DNA of 46,109 bases from Helicobacter cappadocius (GTDB taxonomy: Bacteria; Campylobacterota; Campylobacteria; Campylobacterales; Helicobacteraceae), in assembly GCF_030688855.1 (NCBI RefSeq), contig NZ_JAUYZK010000013.1, forward strand, positions 1 to 46,109, written 5' to 3'. The notes beneath the pieces were generated by a model, which saw nothing but the letters and a program-made list of their open reading frames with translations, was not told the origin of the DNA and did not search any database. Below, piece by piece: positions 1 to 9,747 of the stretch (position 1 is the first letter of the stretch; every line of letters begins with the position of its first letter). The translations under genes and the position numbers were made by a program.

Positions 1-105
1 CTTGTGAGTGATATTTCTTTGGGGATTCCTGCGGAGATACAGATGCGGAAGAAGCAGTATGAGTATTACAGAGACAGACTGCTTAGGTTTGAGGAGGCAC
101 TTTAG
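1..105 (+). CDS. hsdS: Type I restriction-modification specificity subunit (HsdS), 3' end only
   Basis: An open frame enters from the left edge and stops at TAG 103-105, giving 34 residues. The stretch GIPAEIQMRKKQYEYYRD followed by a Leu-Leu-x-Phe tail is the conserved C-terminal helix seen in many HsdS proteins. HsdS carries the target recognition domains and long conserved helices that dock onto HsdM and HsdR. Only the last helix is visible here, so the recognition domains and intactness of the gene cannot be judged. It converges on uvrB with about 30 nt between the stops. Confidence 0.8.
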   Translation, partial: LVSDISLGIPAEIQMRKKQYEYYRDRLLRFEEAL

Positions 106-136
106 GGCTAGAAGCTACTAAGCTGATGTAACTATT

Positions 137-2119
137 CTATAAGCTCCTTATTTTAGCTATCTCATCACGTATTCTTGCTGCTTCTTCAAAATCCAGCCTT
201 TTAGCAGCATCTAGCATTTTTTTGCTAAGTTCTTTGATGATGGAATCCTTTTCAGCTTTTGGAATTTTTGTTTTTTTCATAGCTTTTTCATAAAGCTTTG
301 CGTTTGCAGTTGATTCTAATCTGAGTTCTTCTTCTAGATTTCTAGCCACTGATTTTGGAGTGATGTTATTAGCTTTGTTAAACTCTTGTTGTTTTGCTCT
401 CCTATAATCTGTGATTTCCATCGCTCTTTGCATACTTCCTGTAATTTTTTTGGCATACAAAATCACTTTTCCATTGATATTTCTAGCAGCCCTTCCCATC
501 GTCTGTATGAGGCTAGTTTCACTACGTAAAAATCCTTCTTTATCTGCATCCATAATCGCCACCAAACTCACTTCAGGAAGATCTAACCCCTCTCTTAAAA
601 GATTGATTCCTATGAGAATATCAAACTCACCTAAACGCAAATTTCTAATGATGTGATTACGTTCTATTGCATCAATCTCGCTGTGCATATACTGCACCTT
701 AAGCCCCAATTCAGAGTAATATTTGCATAGCTCTTCTGACATCTTTTTTGTCAGAGTTGTGATAAGAACGCGTTCTTTTTTTGCGAGTACTTTTTTTATT
801 TCATCATAAAGATTTTCTACTTGTGTATCACTATCTCTGACTTCATAAACGGGATCTAGCAATCCTGTTGGGCGAATGATTTGTTCGGCGATATTGGATT
901 TAGAAAGTTCTAACTCTAAGGGTGCAGGAGTAGCGGATACAAAAAGATAATGTGGGGCTTTGTTGATAAATTCATCAAATTTTAATGGCCTGTTATCAAG
1001 AGCAGAAGGGAGGCGAAATCCATACTCAACCAAAACACTCTTTCGGCTCATATCCCCAGCAAACATAGCGCCAAATTGTGGCAAACTCACATGGGATTCA
1101 TCTACGATAACCAAATAAGGTCTCTTTTTTTGTTCAAAATAATCACTCAAGCTATAAGGCGTCTCTCCAGGTGCCTTTCCTGTGAGGTGTCTAGCATAGT
1201 TTTCGATCCCCTTGCATATACCACTAGTGGCAATCATCTCTAGATCAAACTCTGTTCTTCCTTTCAACCTACTATGTTCAATCATCTTGCCTTCTTTTTC
1301 ATAGAAATTAAGTCGATCGCTTAGCTCATCTTCGATATTTTTTATCGCTACATTAAGTCTTTCTTGACCAACGATAAATTGATTTGTAGCATAAAGAACA
1401 TAAGAATCTATTTTTTTAATTTCTTTGCGTTCTATGCTATCAAAAACCCCTATTCTCTCTATCTCATCTCCAAAAAATTCAATGCGAATAAATTCCACTT
1501 CATTATAAGCTGGAAAAATATCAACACTCTCTCCTTGTGCTCTAAAATTACCTCTATCAAAAAAATTATCATTCCTGCTATAACCCATATCTACAAGTTT
1601 GAGTAAAAATTCCTTGTAATTGCGTTTTTCTCCCACTTCTATTTTTTCTATCATCGTAAGATACTCTGTAGGATTTCCCAAGCCATAGTTCGCTGAAACA
1701 CTTGCTATAACAATCACATCATCATAAGCCAAAAGAGATGTCGTAGCAGAAAGCCGCAGTCTCTCCAAATCATCATTAATAGAGCTATCTTTTTCTATAA
1801 ACAAATCCCTACGTGGAATGTATGCCTCTGGCTGATAATAATCAAAATGAGAAATAAAATATTCGACATGATTTTTTGGAAAAAAACCCTTGAATTCACT
1901 ATAAAGCTGAGCACACAAGGTCTTATTATGGCTCATAATCAAAGTTGGCATATTAAGCTTTGCAATAATATTTGCCATCGTGTAAGTTTTTCCGCTTCCT
2001 GTTACTCCTATGAGAGTTTGATATTGATTCCCTTCTTTGATGCTCTGGCATATTTTTTCAATAGCCTGGGGCTGATCCCCTGCAGGAGAATAGCTAGAAT
2101 TGAGTATGAAATTTGGCAT
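137..2119 (-). CDS. uvrB: Excinuclease ABC subunit B
   Basis: UvrB is the damage-verifying helicase-like subunit of nucleotide excision repair; it is loaded by UvrA and recruits UvrC. The 660-residue length is normal. Visible are Walker A GVTGSGKT at residues 38-45, the Tyr-rich beta-hairpin [14 protein letters not shown] near 92-105 that clamps the damaged strand, a DESH helicase motif near 343, the helicase motif VI region QTMGRAARN, and the C-terminal UVR domain (about 620-655, [13 protein letters not shown]) that contacts UvrC. The ATG at 2119 follows TAGGAATC, an acceptable ribosome binding site. It is transcribed away from the priA operon, with about 77 nt between the starts for divergent promoters. 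Confidence 0.97.
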   Translation of the reverse strand: MPNFILNSSYSPAGDQPQAIEKICQSIKEGNQYQTLIGVTGSGKTYTMANIIAKLNMPTLIMSHNKTLCAQLYSEFKGFFPKNHVEYFISHFDYYQPEAYIPRRDLFIEKDSSINDDLERLRLSATTSLLAYDDVIVIASVSANYGLGNPTEYLTMIEKIEVGEKRNYKEFLLKLVDMGYSRNDNFFDRGNFRAQGESVDIFPAYNEVEFIRIEFFGDEIERIGVFDSIERKEIKKIDSYVLYATNQFIVGQERLNVAIKNIEDELSDRLNFYEKEGKMIEHSRLKGRTEFDLEMIATSGICKGIENYARHLTGKAPGETPYSLSDYFEQKKRPYLVIVDESHVSLPQFGAMFAGDMSRKSVLVEYGFRLPSALDNRPLKFDEFINKAPHYLFVSATPAPLELELSKSNIAEQIIRPTGLLDPVYEVRDSDTQVENLYDEIKKVLAKKERVLITTLTKKMSEELCKYYSELGLKVQYMHSEIDAIERNHIIRNLRLGEFDILIGINLLREGLDLPEVSLVAIMDADKEGFLRSETSLIQTMGRAARNINGKVILYAKKITGSMQRAMEITDYRRAKQQEFNKANNITPKSVARNLEEELRLESTANAKLYEKAMKKTKIPKAEKDSIIKELSKKMLDAAKRLDFEEAARIRDEIAKIRSL

Positions 2120-2196
2120 TATGATTCCTAAAACTCTAAATTATTAGCTACAATTATACTTTAATTCTCACACCTTATGACCTCTTAGGAGCCAAA

Positions 2197-2418
2197 ATGT
2201 CATTGATAGAAAAATTAAGTGAAAAAATCGACCTATTATTAGATAAAACCAATAATCAAGAACTAGAAATTCAGGACTTGAGGCTAAAAATCAGCACCCT
2301 CATAGCACAAAGCGAAGAAAAAGATAGGCAAATATCCACGCTTTATGAAGAAATCGCAAACAAAGATAAAAGCGTTCAAAGTCTATATGATAAAATCCAA
2401 GAAGTATTAGACAAATGA
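2197..2418 (+). CDS. Small coiled-coil protein, first gene of the priA operon
   Basis: A 73-residue, highly charged protein that is nearly all heptad-like helix (MSLIEKLSEKIDLLLDKTNN, then repeated E/K/I/L spacing) with no Cys and no membrane segment. I do not recognise a named family. The size, full-length coiled coil and the following gene suggest a structural cytosolic role; the gammaproteobacterial ZapB (about 80 residues, all coiled coil) is a similar type of molecule, but that is an analogy rather than detected homology. The start at 2197 follows TTAGGAGCC, a good ribosome binding site. Its stop overlaps the next ATG as ATGA, implying translational coupling. Confidence 0.8.
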   Translation: MSLIEKLSEKIDLLLDKTNNQELEIQDLRLKISTLIAQSEEKDRQISTLYEEIANKDKSVQSLYDKIQEVLDK

Positions 2419-2630
2419 AACAAGAATCTATAGAAATCAGAGTTTATGATAAAATCTTCAAACTAAATTTAGATACCTTCACGCCAGAGGCGGCAGATGA
2501 GATCAAAAAAACTTTTGAAGATCAAGATATTAAGCTTATCGAATTGATACAAAAATACCTAAGCAAAGTCCAAGAATGTTCAGAACTAAATAATCAACTA
2601 AAGAGCTTACTTCAAAAAATCCCTTCATGA
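2415..2630 (+). CDS. Small protein with ZapA-like N-terminus, middle gene of the priA operon
   Basis: 71 residues. The first 20 or so (ESIEIRVYDKIFKLNLD) look like the short beta-hairpin that opens ZapA proteins (pattern I-x-I-x-G-x-x-Y-x-L), followed by a helix through residue 68. ZapA bundles FtsZ filaments at midcell. The assignment is inferred from this pattern and from the neighbouring coiled-coil gene; the protein is shorter than E. coli ZapA (109 residues) and lacks the usual Gly, so it may be unrelated. ATGA overlaps at both ends (2415-2418 and 2627-2630) tie it into one transcript with the gene before it and priA. Confidence 0.75.
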   Translation: MKQESIEIRVYDKIFKLNLDTFTPEAADEIKKTFEDQDIKLIELIQKYLSKVQECSELNNQLKSLLQKIPS

Positions 2631-4510
2631 ATTATTATGAAATAGCTCCATTAAAGCTAAACTCACCTATTTTAACTTACCAATCTGCACAAACCTTCCA
2701 AAAAGGCGATATTCTTGATATACCCATCAAGAATAAGATATTACAAGGGGTGGTTATAAGATCCTGTGAAAAACCAAATTTTTCCTGCAAACAAGCTCAA
2801 AGTACTCCTTATTATTTTGGAAAAAATCAAATTATTCTGGGAGATTTTATTGCGCAGTATTATTGCTGCACTTATGGAGAGGCTTATGGATTATTTGTGC
2901 CATTTGAAAAAAATACAACCCCTATTATTACCAAAACCTCAAGCCACTATCCCAATGCACTAAATGCTATCCAAAAACAGGCGCTAGAAAATATCTATAA
3001 AAAACCTTTAGCACTGCTATTTGGAGATACAGGAAGTGGAAAAACAGAAATTTACATCCATCTTATTATAGACACGCTTGCTCAAAATAAAAATGTTATT
3101 TTTCTGATGCCTGAAATCTCCCTAACTCCTCAAATTGAGGCAAGATTAAAAAAAGTATTTGGAGAAATCGTAGGCATATGGCATTCCAAAATCTCTAGTA
3201 AAAAAAAATCCGCTCTTTTAGAAGATATCAAAAAAGGCAGGATCAGAATCATTGCTGGGGCAAGAAGTGCTTTGTTTTTACCTCTAGCAGATCTAGGGCT
3301 TATCATTATTGATGAAGAACACGATGATGCGTACAAATCACAACAAAAACCTCGATACAATGCTAGAGACATCAGTCTTTATCTAGGAAACAAGAATAAT
3401 ATAAAAATTTTATTAGGCTCTGCAACCCCTAGTGTGAGTAGCTATGAAAATGCAAAAAAAAACAACTATTTAATACGATTGCAGGGGAGATTTTTTGAAA
3501 CAAAAAAACAAATTCTATTTGAAAATAAACCCACACAAATTACCCCAACACTCTTGGAAAATTTAAAAAATATTCTTGAAAAAAAAGAACAAGCCATCAT
3601 ATTTTTACCTACACGAGGAAACTTTAAAACCCTCTTGTGTCAAGAATGCGGTCATAGCATAAGATGCCCGTTTTGCAGTGTGGATATGAGTTTGCATTTG
3701 AATAAAAAAATGCTTTCTTGCCATTATTGTGGGTATTGTATGCCTATTACATTAGAGTGCCCAAATTGCAAAAGCATAGAAATGAGTACTTATCGTATCG
3801 GCACAGCACAAATCGCAGCTGAATTAAAAGAACTTCTTCCAGAAGCTTCTATAGCTATTTTTGACAAAGATCATACAAGCACTCAAAACAAGTTAAAAAA
3901 TATACTCAATGATTTTAATAAAAATAAAATTGATATATTAGTAGGTACGCAAATGATTGCAAAAGGGCATGACTATCACAAAGTCAATCTAGCCATCATC
4001 TTGGGCATAGATTATCTACTAAGAAGTGGGGATTATAGATCTTATGAATATTCTATTTCATTGCTTCATCAAATCGCTGGAAGGAGTGGGAGAAAAGAAG
4101 ATGGAAGAGTTATCATACAGAGCCTAAATAGCGAGTTTTTAAAAAATTTCATCGGAGATTACGAAAAGTTTTTAAACTATGAGCTCACAAATCGCAAGGA
4201 TTTTTATCCACCTTATCGTAAACTTGCTATGTTGCATTTTTCTGACAAAAACGAAGAAAAAGTGATTGAAAATATGCAAAAAATCCTAAATATACTTAAA
4301 AAAAATATTTCAGAAACGGGTTTACAAAACGATGTGAATATAGTGGGTTATGGAAAATCAGGGATAGAAAAAATAGCTCTAAAATATCGTTATCATATAT
4401 TCTTGCGTTCAAATACCCACACAGGGATATTAAGAGTGCTTAATAAAATAAGCACTCTGTGTCAAAAGATGGGATTTGAAATAGATATTGATCCCATCCA
4501 TACTTTTTGA
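2627..4510 (+). CDS. priA: Primosomal protein N' (replication restart helicase)
   Basis: PriA recognises abandoned replication forks and D-loops, unwinds the lagging strand and reloads the replisome. Seen in the 627 residues: Walker A GDTGSGKT at 133-140, Walker B/motif II DEEHD at 229-233, motif VI QIAGRSGR, and between them a zinc-binding insert with paired Cys (CQECG, CPFC, CHYCGYC, CPNC, roughly residues 338-388) characteristic of PriA. Length fits epsilonproteobacterial PriA, shorter than the 732-residue E. coli protein. It is coupled by ATGA to the upstream small gene and ends flush against the convergent cytochrome gene, with 0 nt between the stops. Confidence 0.96.
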   Translation: MNYYEIAPLKLNSPILTYQSAQTFQKGDILDIPIKNKILQGVVIRSCEKPNFSCKQAQSTPYYFGKNQIILGDFIAQYYCCTYGEAYGLFVPFEKNTTPIITKTSSHYPNALNAIQKQALENIYKKPLALLFGDTGSGKTEIYIHLIIDTLAQNKNVIFLMPEISLTPQIEARLKKVFGEIVGIWHSKISSKKKSALLEDIKKGRIRIIAGARSALFLPLADLGLIIIDEEHDDAYKSQQKPRYNARDISLYLGNKNNIKILLGSATPSVSSYENAKKNNYLIRLQGRFFETKKQILFENKPTQITPTLLENLKNILEKKEQAIIFLPTRGNFKTLLCQECGHSIRCPFCSVDMSLHLNKKMLSCHYCGYCMPITLECPNCKSIEMSTYRIGTAQIAAELKELLPEASIAIFDKDHTSTQNKLKNILNDFNKNKIDILVGTQMIAKGHDYHKVNLAIILGIDYLLRSGDYRSYEYSISLLHQIAGRSGRKEDGRVIIQSLNSEFLKNFIGDYEKFLNYELTNRKDFYPPYRKLAMLHFSDKNEEKVIENMQKILNILKKNISETGLQNDVNIVGYGKSGIEKIALKYRYHIFLRSNTHTGILRVLNKISTLCQKMGFEIDIDPIHTF

Positions 4511-5500
4511 TTATTTCATCATTGGTTTATAAGGACCAAATTGATGTTGTTTTTGAGAAAAATTATCATTATAAGGACCAGTAACTGCATCTACAGGCTT
4601 GACTCTCTTATCAGGAAAATCTTTTTCTCCGCCAGCTTTGATAGGTCTTGGCTGTGAATTGATATAAGCGGCAACATCATAAGCTTCTTCATCTGTGAGA
4701 TCGGGATTACCTTGTGGCATATTAGCTTTGATATAAGCTGCAGCTTTTAACTCACGATGCATACCTGCACCTGTATTGTAGCTATCTTTGCCCCAAAGTG
4801 GTGGGAATGTATAATAAGCACCTTCTCCTGATTCATTTTTTATGCCCTGACCATCAGCTTGATGACAAGCAACGCATTTTTCTTCAAATACAATTTTGCC
4901 TTTTTTTGGATCTGCAGCTCTATTCATAAGTTCCATTTTTACAAGCCCCTGACCCTTGACTTTAGCACCTACTGGGATACCTTGAGAAAGCCACTGCATG
5001 TAAGTAACTATTGCTTTCATTTCTTTGGAATCCACAGGTAGAGCCTTGCCATTTAGGCTTCTTTGCATACATCCATTGATCCTATCTTCTAGTGTATTAA
5101 TGCTATCACTTCGAGATCTGTACTGAGGAAATCTTCCCCAAATTCCAACAAAAGCAGATTGATACTGATTAGTACCTCCATTTGCATGGCAACTAGAACA
5201 AGATAGATTGCTTCCAGCATATCTCATCTTTGGATCTTTGGCAGTTGGTCCTATGTATTTTGAAGTCTCATTTAAAATCTTATTACCCAAAACAACCATT
5301 TCGGTATATTTTGAATTTTTTGGCATTTTGCTCTCATCTATATATCCATCTTCTTGCATTGCAGCAGGTAATTTCCATTCCTGTACGGGCAAATCAATGC
5401 CTGTTGCCGCCTTTTCTTTATCTAGCTTTTTATCAAAGCTAAAACCCACTGTCACTATCAATGGTATAACCATCAATGCCTTAAATCCTAATCGTTTCAT
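4511..5500 (-). CDS. tsdA: Dihaem cytochrome c, TsdA-like thiosulfate dehydrogenase/tetrathionate reductase
   Basis: The periplasmic dihaem protein has haem motifs CSSCH (110-114) and CVACH (218-222), numbering from an upstream in-frame ATG. The block DRINGCMQRSLNG contains Cys153, at the spacing expected for the Cys axial ligand of the active-site haem in TsdA enzymes, and Met270 (ANMPQG) is a candidate ligand for haem 2. TsdA interconverts thiosulfate and tetrathionate; in Campylobacter it works mainly as a tetrathionate reductase. I chose the start at 5500 (MKRLGFKALMV, a signal peptide with hydrophobic core) because AAGGAG sits 5 nt upstream; the ATG nine codons earlier has no such site. 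The gene stands alone, so its electron partner is not in this window. The family call is firm; direction of catalysis is inference. Confidence 0.88.
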   Translation of the reverse strand: MKRLGFKALMVIPLIVTVGFSFDKKLDKEKAATGIDLPVQEWKLPAAMQEDGYIDESKMPKNSKYTEMVVLGNKILNETSKYIGPTAKDPKMRYAGSNLSCSSCHANGGTNQYQSAFVGIWGRFPQYRSRSDSINTLEDRINGCMQRSLNGKALPVDSKEMKAIVTYMQWLSQGIPVGAKVKGQGLVKMELMNRAADPKKGKIVFEEKCVACHQADGQGIKNESGEGAYYTFPPLWGKDSYNTGAGMHRELKAAAYIKANMPQGNPDLTDEEAYDVAAYINSQPRPIKAGGEKDFPDKRVKPVDAVTGPYNDNFSQKQHQFGPYKPMMK

Positions 5501-5587
5501 TGAATCTCCTTTATCTGTTTGCATCAAACATTATTAATTATATTTCTTTAAAGATAAAACGAACATAAATTATAAAAATTTTTTGCA

Positions 5588-7324
5588 CTAGGATTTAAAG
5601 CCTAGATTTTTTTCTCCATCAAAACTTCCACTTTGCTCTTTTTTGATTTCCTCGACAAAATCTTCTCTTTGAAACACTGGATTTTCCCTAGCAGCAACCT
5701 TATAAGCAGTATTTTTAATAACCAAAGAAATCTGTCCCCCACTCAAAGAATACTCCGCTAACGCTAAAGAAAGTGTTTTGATTGTCTCTGATTTAGCATA
5801 TTTTGCATTCTTAGGAAGATATTTTTCCCAAAGCATAATCCTTTGATCAATGGATGGTTTTTTGAATTCAATCTTATAATTAAATCTTCTTGAAAACGCC
5901 GAGTCTATTGTCTCTAAAAGATTGGTTGTAGCAATAAGAATGCCTTCAAATTTTTCAATCTGCTCTAAAAAAATATTCTGCATTTGATTGTGCATTTTTT
6001 CTGCACCTCCGCCACTGCTGACACGAACACTCAAAAACTGATCGGCCTCATCTAAAAGTAATATAGGATTATTTTTGAGTTTTTTGGCAATCTCTTTATA
6101 ACCATCAAAAATTTTGCGGACATTTTTCTCAGATTCTCCAACATACATTGAAAGGATTTTAGAACAATCAAAACTAATCACGGGTTTTTTCAAACTCTTG
6201 GCAATTCCTAATGCTGTAATGGTTTTACCTGTTCCTGCTGGACCATAAAAAATAATCCGTGCATCAATGCCTTTATTTTTTTCCTTTATTCCCCACTCTT
6301 TCAAACGTGCAACTACATTTGAATCTACTTGTTTTAGCAACGACTGAAGAGTTTCTCTTGTTTTAGGATATAGCACCACCTCATCAAGAGAGGCTTTTGG
6401 CTCTAATATCTCAAAAATTTCTTGCTCTTTTACTAGAGATTGAAGCGATATTTTTGGCTTTTTTTTCTTGCGATTTGGGTGCATTACTTTTTCTAATACC
6501 TCTTCAGGAATAAAAAATGTCCTATTAATGCCTCCAAAAGGACTGAGCATTTCATCATAATCCACTAGATTTTTTTCCACTAGATTGCTTTTTTCATCAA
6601 GTAAGGCACGATTTTTAATCCTTTCATACTCATCTTCACTTACCAAATCTATCAAGCTATTCATATCTCGTAGATTCTCATCTCCTCCAGAGTACTCTTC
6701 TTTTAAAAGAGCAAAAAAGATAATCTCTTCTTTTGCATTGAGTGAATTTTCTTTTATAAGAACTTGCACCTGTATGGGTGTTTTGGTTATTTTGAGGCGA
6801 GAGAGAATTCTTTCTTCTAAAAGCTTGAGACGATATTGTGTTCTAGAAAGCGATGCTGAAGAGAGCTTTTGAAAGCTATAGCCAAGTTTTTGAAGCAAAT
6901 CAATACGCAAAAATTGATCTTTTAAATATTCTAGGTGATCCTCATAAGGACTGATTTCTGGGAGTTCTAAATTTAATGCACCATCTTCTAAAAGCTTGAG
7001 AAAACTCGGGCTCAAAGCAATGCTTGTATTGAGCAATTCCAACATTGCGATTTGGCTCATACCTGCTGATAAAAATCCCGTCTGCACAACCCAACCAAGC
7101 TCTAAAAGATTTTTAATTTTTGGCAAATGCATGAGCAATTGCACATCCTTTGCACCAAAAACACTACCGATAAGATTTAAAACATTGAATTCATCATTTC
7201 CACTCATCAAGCCTTCTGCCATATATCGAAGTATTTCAGCTTCCAATTCATCACATTTTAAATGTGGGTATATAGTGCTTTTTTTGATATTTTTTGAATG
7301 AATAAAATTAACATAATGTTTCAA
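5588..7324 (-). CDS. AAA+ family ATPase
   Basis: The 578-residue protein has an unrecognised helical N-terminal half (1-300) followed by one AAA+ module: Walker A GPAGTGKT 361-368, Walker B LLLDEAD 422-428, sensor 1 ATTN 465-468, candidate arginine fingers R479-R480, and a sensor-2-like LSGGQ near 527-531. The pattern resembles classic AAA proteins (FtsH/p97 type), but no protease zinc site or transmembrane helix is visible, so it is not FtsH. A similar stand-alone ATPase occurs in Campylobacter (I recall Cj0377). The substrate is unknown; remodelling of a protein complex is the generic expectation. Its start overlaps the stop of the CDF transporter by 4 nt, so the two are translationally coupled. 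Confidence 0.88.
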   Translation of the reverse strand: MKHYVNFIHSKNIKKSTIYPHLKCDELEAEILRYMAEGLMSGNDEFNVLNLIGSVFGAKDVQLLMHLPKIKNLLELGWVVQTGFLSAGMSQIAMLELLNTSIALSPSFLKLLEDGALNLELPEISPYEDHLEYLKDQFLRIDLLQKLGYSFQKLSSASLSRTQYRLKLLEERILSRLKITKTPIQVQVLIKENSLNAKEEIIFFALLKEEYSGGDENLRDMNSLIDLVSEDEYERIKNRALLDEKSNLVEKNLVDYDEMLSPFGGINRTFFIPEEVLEKVMHPNRKKKKPKISLQSLVKEQEIFEILEPKASLDEVVLYPKTRETLQSLLKQVDSNVVARLKEWGIKEKNKGIDARIIFYGPAGTGKTITALGIAKSLKKPVISFDCSKILSMYVGESEKNVRKIFDGYKEIAKKLKNNPILLLDEADQFLSVRVSSGGGAEKMHNQMQNIFLEQIEKFEGILIATTNLLETIDSAFSRRFNYKIEFKKPSIDQRIMLWEKYLPKNAKYAKSETIKTLSLALAEYSLSGGQISLVIKNTAYKVAARENPVFQREDFVEEIKKEQSGSFDGEKNLGFKS

Positions 7325-8229
7325 AATGATTCCTTTTTAATAAAACTAGAATGGCTATCTTTAAAATACTCTACAGGTTCCAGGTGAATGATAATATCCC
7401 ATCTTTTTGATAAATCTATTTTTCTAATACGATCCTCTATGTCATCAGTTATTTGATGGGCTGATAATAAAGTGATTTTCTCTGCAAAAATCAAATCCAC
7501 CACTACAAAAACCCTATCCCCGGCAATACGAGTTTTTAGATTCCGATAACCCAAAATAGAGCTATTTTCTAAAACTTCCAAGATAGAATTTTGAGTGTTT
7601 TCATCTAATGCACTATCTAAAAGCGTAACAACCGCTGTTTTAATAATCCCCAAACTGCTATAAGCGATATATATAGCAATCAATATCCCAAAAATAGAAT
7701 CTATCAAATAAAAACCACTGAATTCAATAATCAATAAAGACAACAAGATCGCACCATTGCTAAATAAATCACTCTTGTAGTGCAAAATATCAGTTTTAAT
7801 GACTTCATTTTTGGTAGATCTTGCAATTTTACCCAAAAATACTATCAAAATACTCACTACCACTATGCTCAAAATCATCACCCATATTGCGATTTTAGCA
7901 TCTACTAGGGGAGTTTTAGAATCTAAATGTAAAATCGCTTTGTAAAAAATATAACCCGCTGAAAAAAGTATCACTATACCCTCAATCATCGCAGCAATAT
8001 ATTGGATCTTTTCAAAACCATAATTAAAATGTTTAGTTGCTGGTTTTTGTGCTTTTTTAAGAGCAAAATAATTAAACGCAGACATACAAATATCTAATAA
8101 AGAATCGATCGCACTAGCTAAAACGACTATTGAACCTGTGCTAATAGCCACAATAAATTTAATGGTTGCTAAAACAATCGATGTAAGAGTTGCAATCATT
8201 GCCCCTTTAGTAGGAGTAAAAAATTTCAT
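7321..8229 (-). CDS. Cation diffusion facilitator (CDF) family metal exporter
   Basis: The inner-membrane protein has about six hydrophobic helices followed by a cytoplasmic ferredoxin-like domain (about residues 205-290). The transport site is visible as D42-S-L-L-D46 in helix 2 and H150-Y-K-S-D154 in helix 5, matching the two-Asp, His-Asp zinc/iron site of FieF-type exporters almost residue for residue in spacing. It should export Zn(II), Fe(II) or similar ions in exchange for protons; the exact metal cannot be read from sequence. It lies between der (21 nt upstream) and the AAA+ ATPase (4-nt overlap), probably in one transcript. Confidence 0.92.
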   Translation of the reverse strand: MKFFTPTKGAMIATLTSIVLATIKFIVAISTGSIVVLASAIDSLLDICMSAFNYFALKKAQKPATKHFNYGFEKIQYIAAMIEGIVILFSAGYIFYKAILHLDSKTPLVDAKIAIWVMILSIVVVSILIVFLGKIARSTKNEVIKTDILHYKSDLFSNGAILLSLLIIEFSGFYLIDSIFGILIAIYIAYSSLGIIKTAVVTLLDSALDENTQNSILEVLENSSILGYRNLKTRIAGDRVFVVVDLIFAEKITLLSAHQITDDIEDRIRKIDLSKRWDIIIHLEPVEYFKDSHSSFIKKESF

Positions 8230-8250
8230 CTATCTTATATCCTTCTCAAA

Positions 8251-9648
8251 TCACTCATTAATCTCATCTCTTTGCTTTGCTTGGGTTTTGTCTCTTGGAG
8301 TGAAAATAATAGGAGTTCCAACAAAACCAAACTTCTCTCTCATTACATTCACCAAATACCTTTTATAACTAAAATGCAAAGACTTCGGACGATTCATCAC
8401 TAATGCGATTTTTGGAGGGCAAGTATCATACTGCGTAGCATAATAAATCTTAACAATCTTTCCGTGATCGCTAGGCAGTAGATGCCTTCTGGTTGCTTGT
8501 GAAATGGTTTCATTTAAAATGCTTGTAGGGATGCGATAGGAAAAATACTCATATACCTCCAAAATTTTTTCTTTTAGCTCTTTGATATGTCTATGTGTAT
8601 TTGCACTCAAAGTCAATACTGGGGCATATTCTAAAAACCTAAATTTTCTTTTAAATTCAGCCATGATGACTTGGTATTCACTATGTCTAATATCCCATTT
8701 ATTTAGCACCACAATCACGCCTAATGAATATTTATCAACCAAGGAACTTATCCTTTCATCAAGCTCAACAAAAGGTGTACTTACATCTAAGACAAGCAAA
8801 GCAATATGGCTTTTTTCTAGTATCTTTTGAGTTCTATCTAATGCGTATTTCTCGATGCCTTCTATCTTGCTTTTGCGTCTAATTCCAGCAGTATCAACAA
8901 AACAAACTTCCTTATCTCCAATATTGATTTTTTCATCTACAGGGTCAATGGTAGTTCCTGCCACCTCACTTACCACGCTTCTTTCTTTGCCAATAAGGGC
9001 ATTTAACAAGGAACTTTTGCCGACATTAACCCTACCTATAATTCCTACATTGATTTGGTTTTCATAAGGATTTTCATCTATTTCTTGCCTGTCTTCTTGC
9101 GAATTTTGGATAAAATCCAAAATATCTTCCTCTTCATCTGCGTTTAACATCATATTTTCTTCTAGGCCTAATTCAAATAAAACCCCTTCAATGAGAGCTT
9201 TAACGCCTCGATTATGGCTTACAGAGATAAAATATAAATCTTTTGTACCAAAGGAGTTAAAATCATAGGCGAGTTGTTTTTCTTTATCATTATCAATCTT
9301 ATTGACCACTAGAAAACATTTTTTATTAATTTTACTTATCTGTCTGAAAAGTTTTTTATCATCATCTTGGGGAATAAGTTTCCCATCCACCAAATAAAGC
9401 ACAACATCAGCCTCTTTGGCACTTTTTAGGCTTAATTCTTTGACTTTTGAAAACAAAAGGGTACTTTCATCAATCCCTCCTGTATCAAAAATCTGAATTT
9501 CATTACCCTCAATAGAAGCTATTTTTTTATTTACATCTCTTGTAGTGCCTGAAATTTCAGATGTGATAGCAACACGTTCTTTTATCAAACGATTAAACAA
9601 AGAACTTTTGCCGACATTTGGTTTGCCCAAAATTGCGATTTTTTTCAT
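8251..9648 (-). CDS. der: Ribosome biogenesis GTPase Der (EngA)
   Basis: Der is the tandem-GTPase factor needed for 50S subunit maturation. The 465 residues show two complete G domains: GKPNVGKSS at residues 8-16 with DTGG and NKID later, and a second GRVNVGKSS near 205 with DTAG and NKWD, then the C-terminal KH-like domain ending in a basic tail. I placed the start at ATG 9648; the longer frame only adds a TTG codon. Upstream is the divergent gene at 9748 with about 100 nt between them, containing AT-rich promoter-like elements such as TATAAT at 9680-9685. Confidence 0.97.
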   Translation of the reverse strand: MKKIAILGKPNVGKSSLFNRLIKERVAITSEISGTTRDVNKKIASIEGNEIQIFDTGGIDESTLLFSKVKELSLKSAKEADVVLYLVDGKLIPQDDDKKLFRQISKINKKCFLVVNKIDNDKEKQLAYDFNSFGTKDLYFISVSHNRGVKALIEGVLFELGLEENMMLNADEEEDILDFIQNSQEDRQEIDENPYENQINVGIIGRVNVGKSSLLNALIGKERSVVSEVAGTTIDPVDEKINIGDKEVCFVDTAGIRRKSKIEGIEKYALDRTQKILEKSHIALLVLDVSTPFVELDERISSLVDKYSLGVIVVLNKWDIRHSEYQVIMAEFKRKFRFLEYAPVLTLSANTHRHIKELKEKILEVYEYFSYRIPTSILNETISQATRRHLLPSDHGKIVKIYYATQYDTCPPKIALVMNRPKSLHFSYKRYLVNVMREKFGFVGTPIIFTPRDKTQAKQRDEINE

Positions 9649-9747
9649 CAATATGCTTCTCTTTTAATGATATTTTTCTTATAATTTTATTATAGTGTGG
9701 ATATGAAATAATAGCCAATAAACCTAAAATTTACAGGAGTATTCCGT

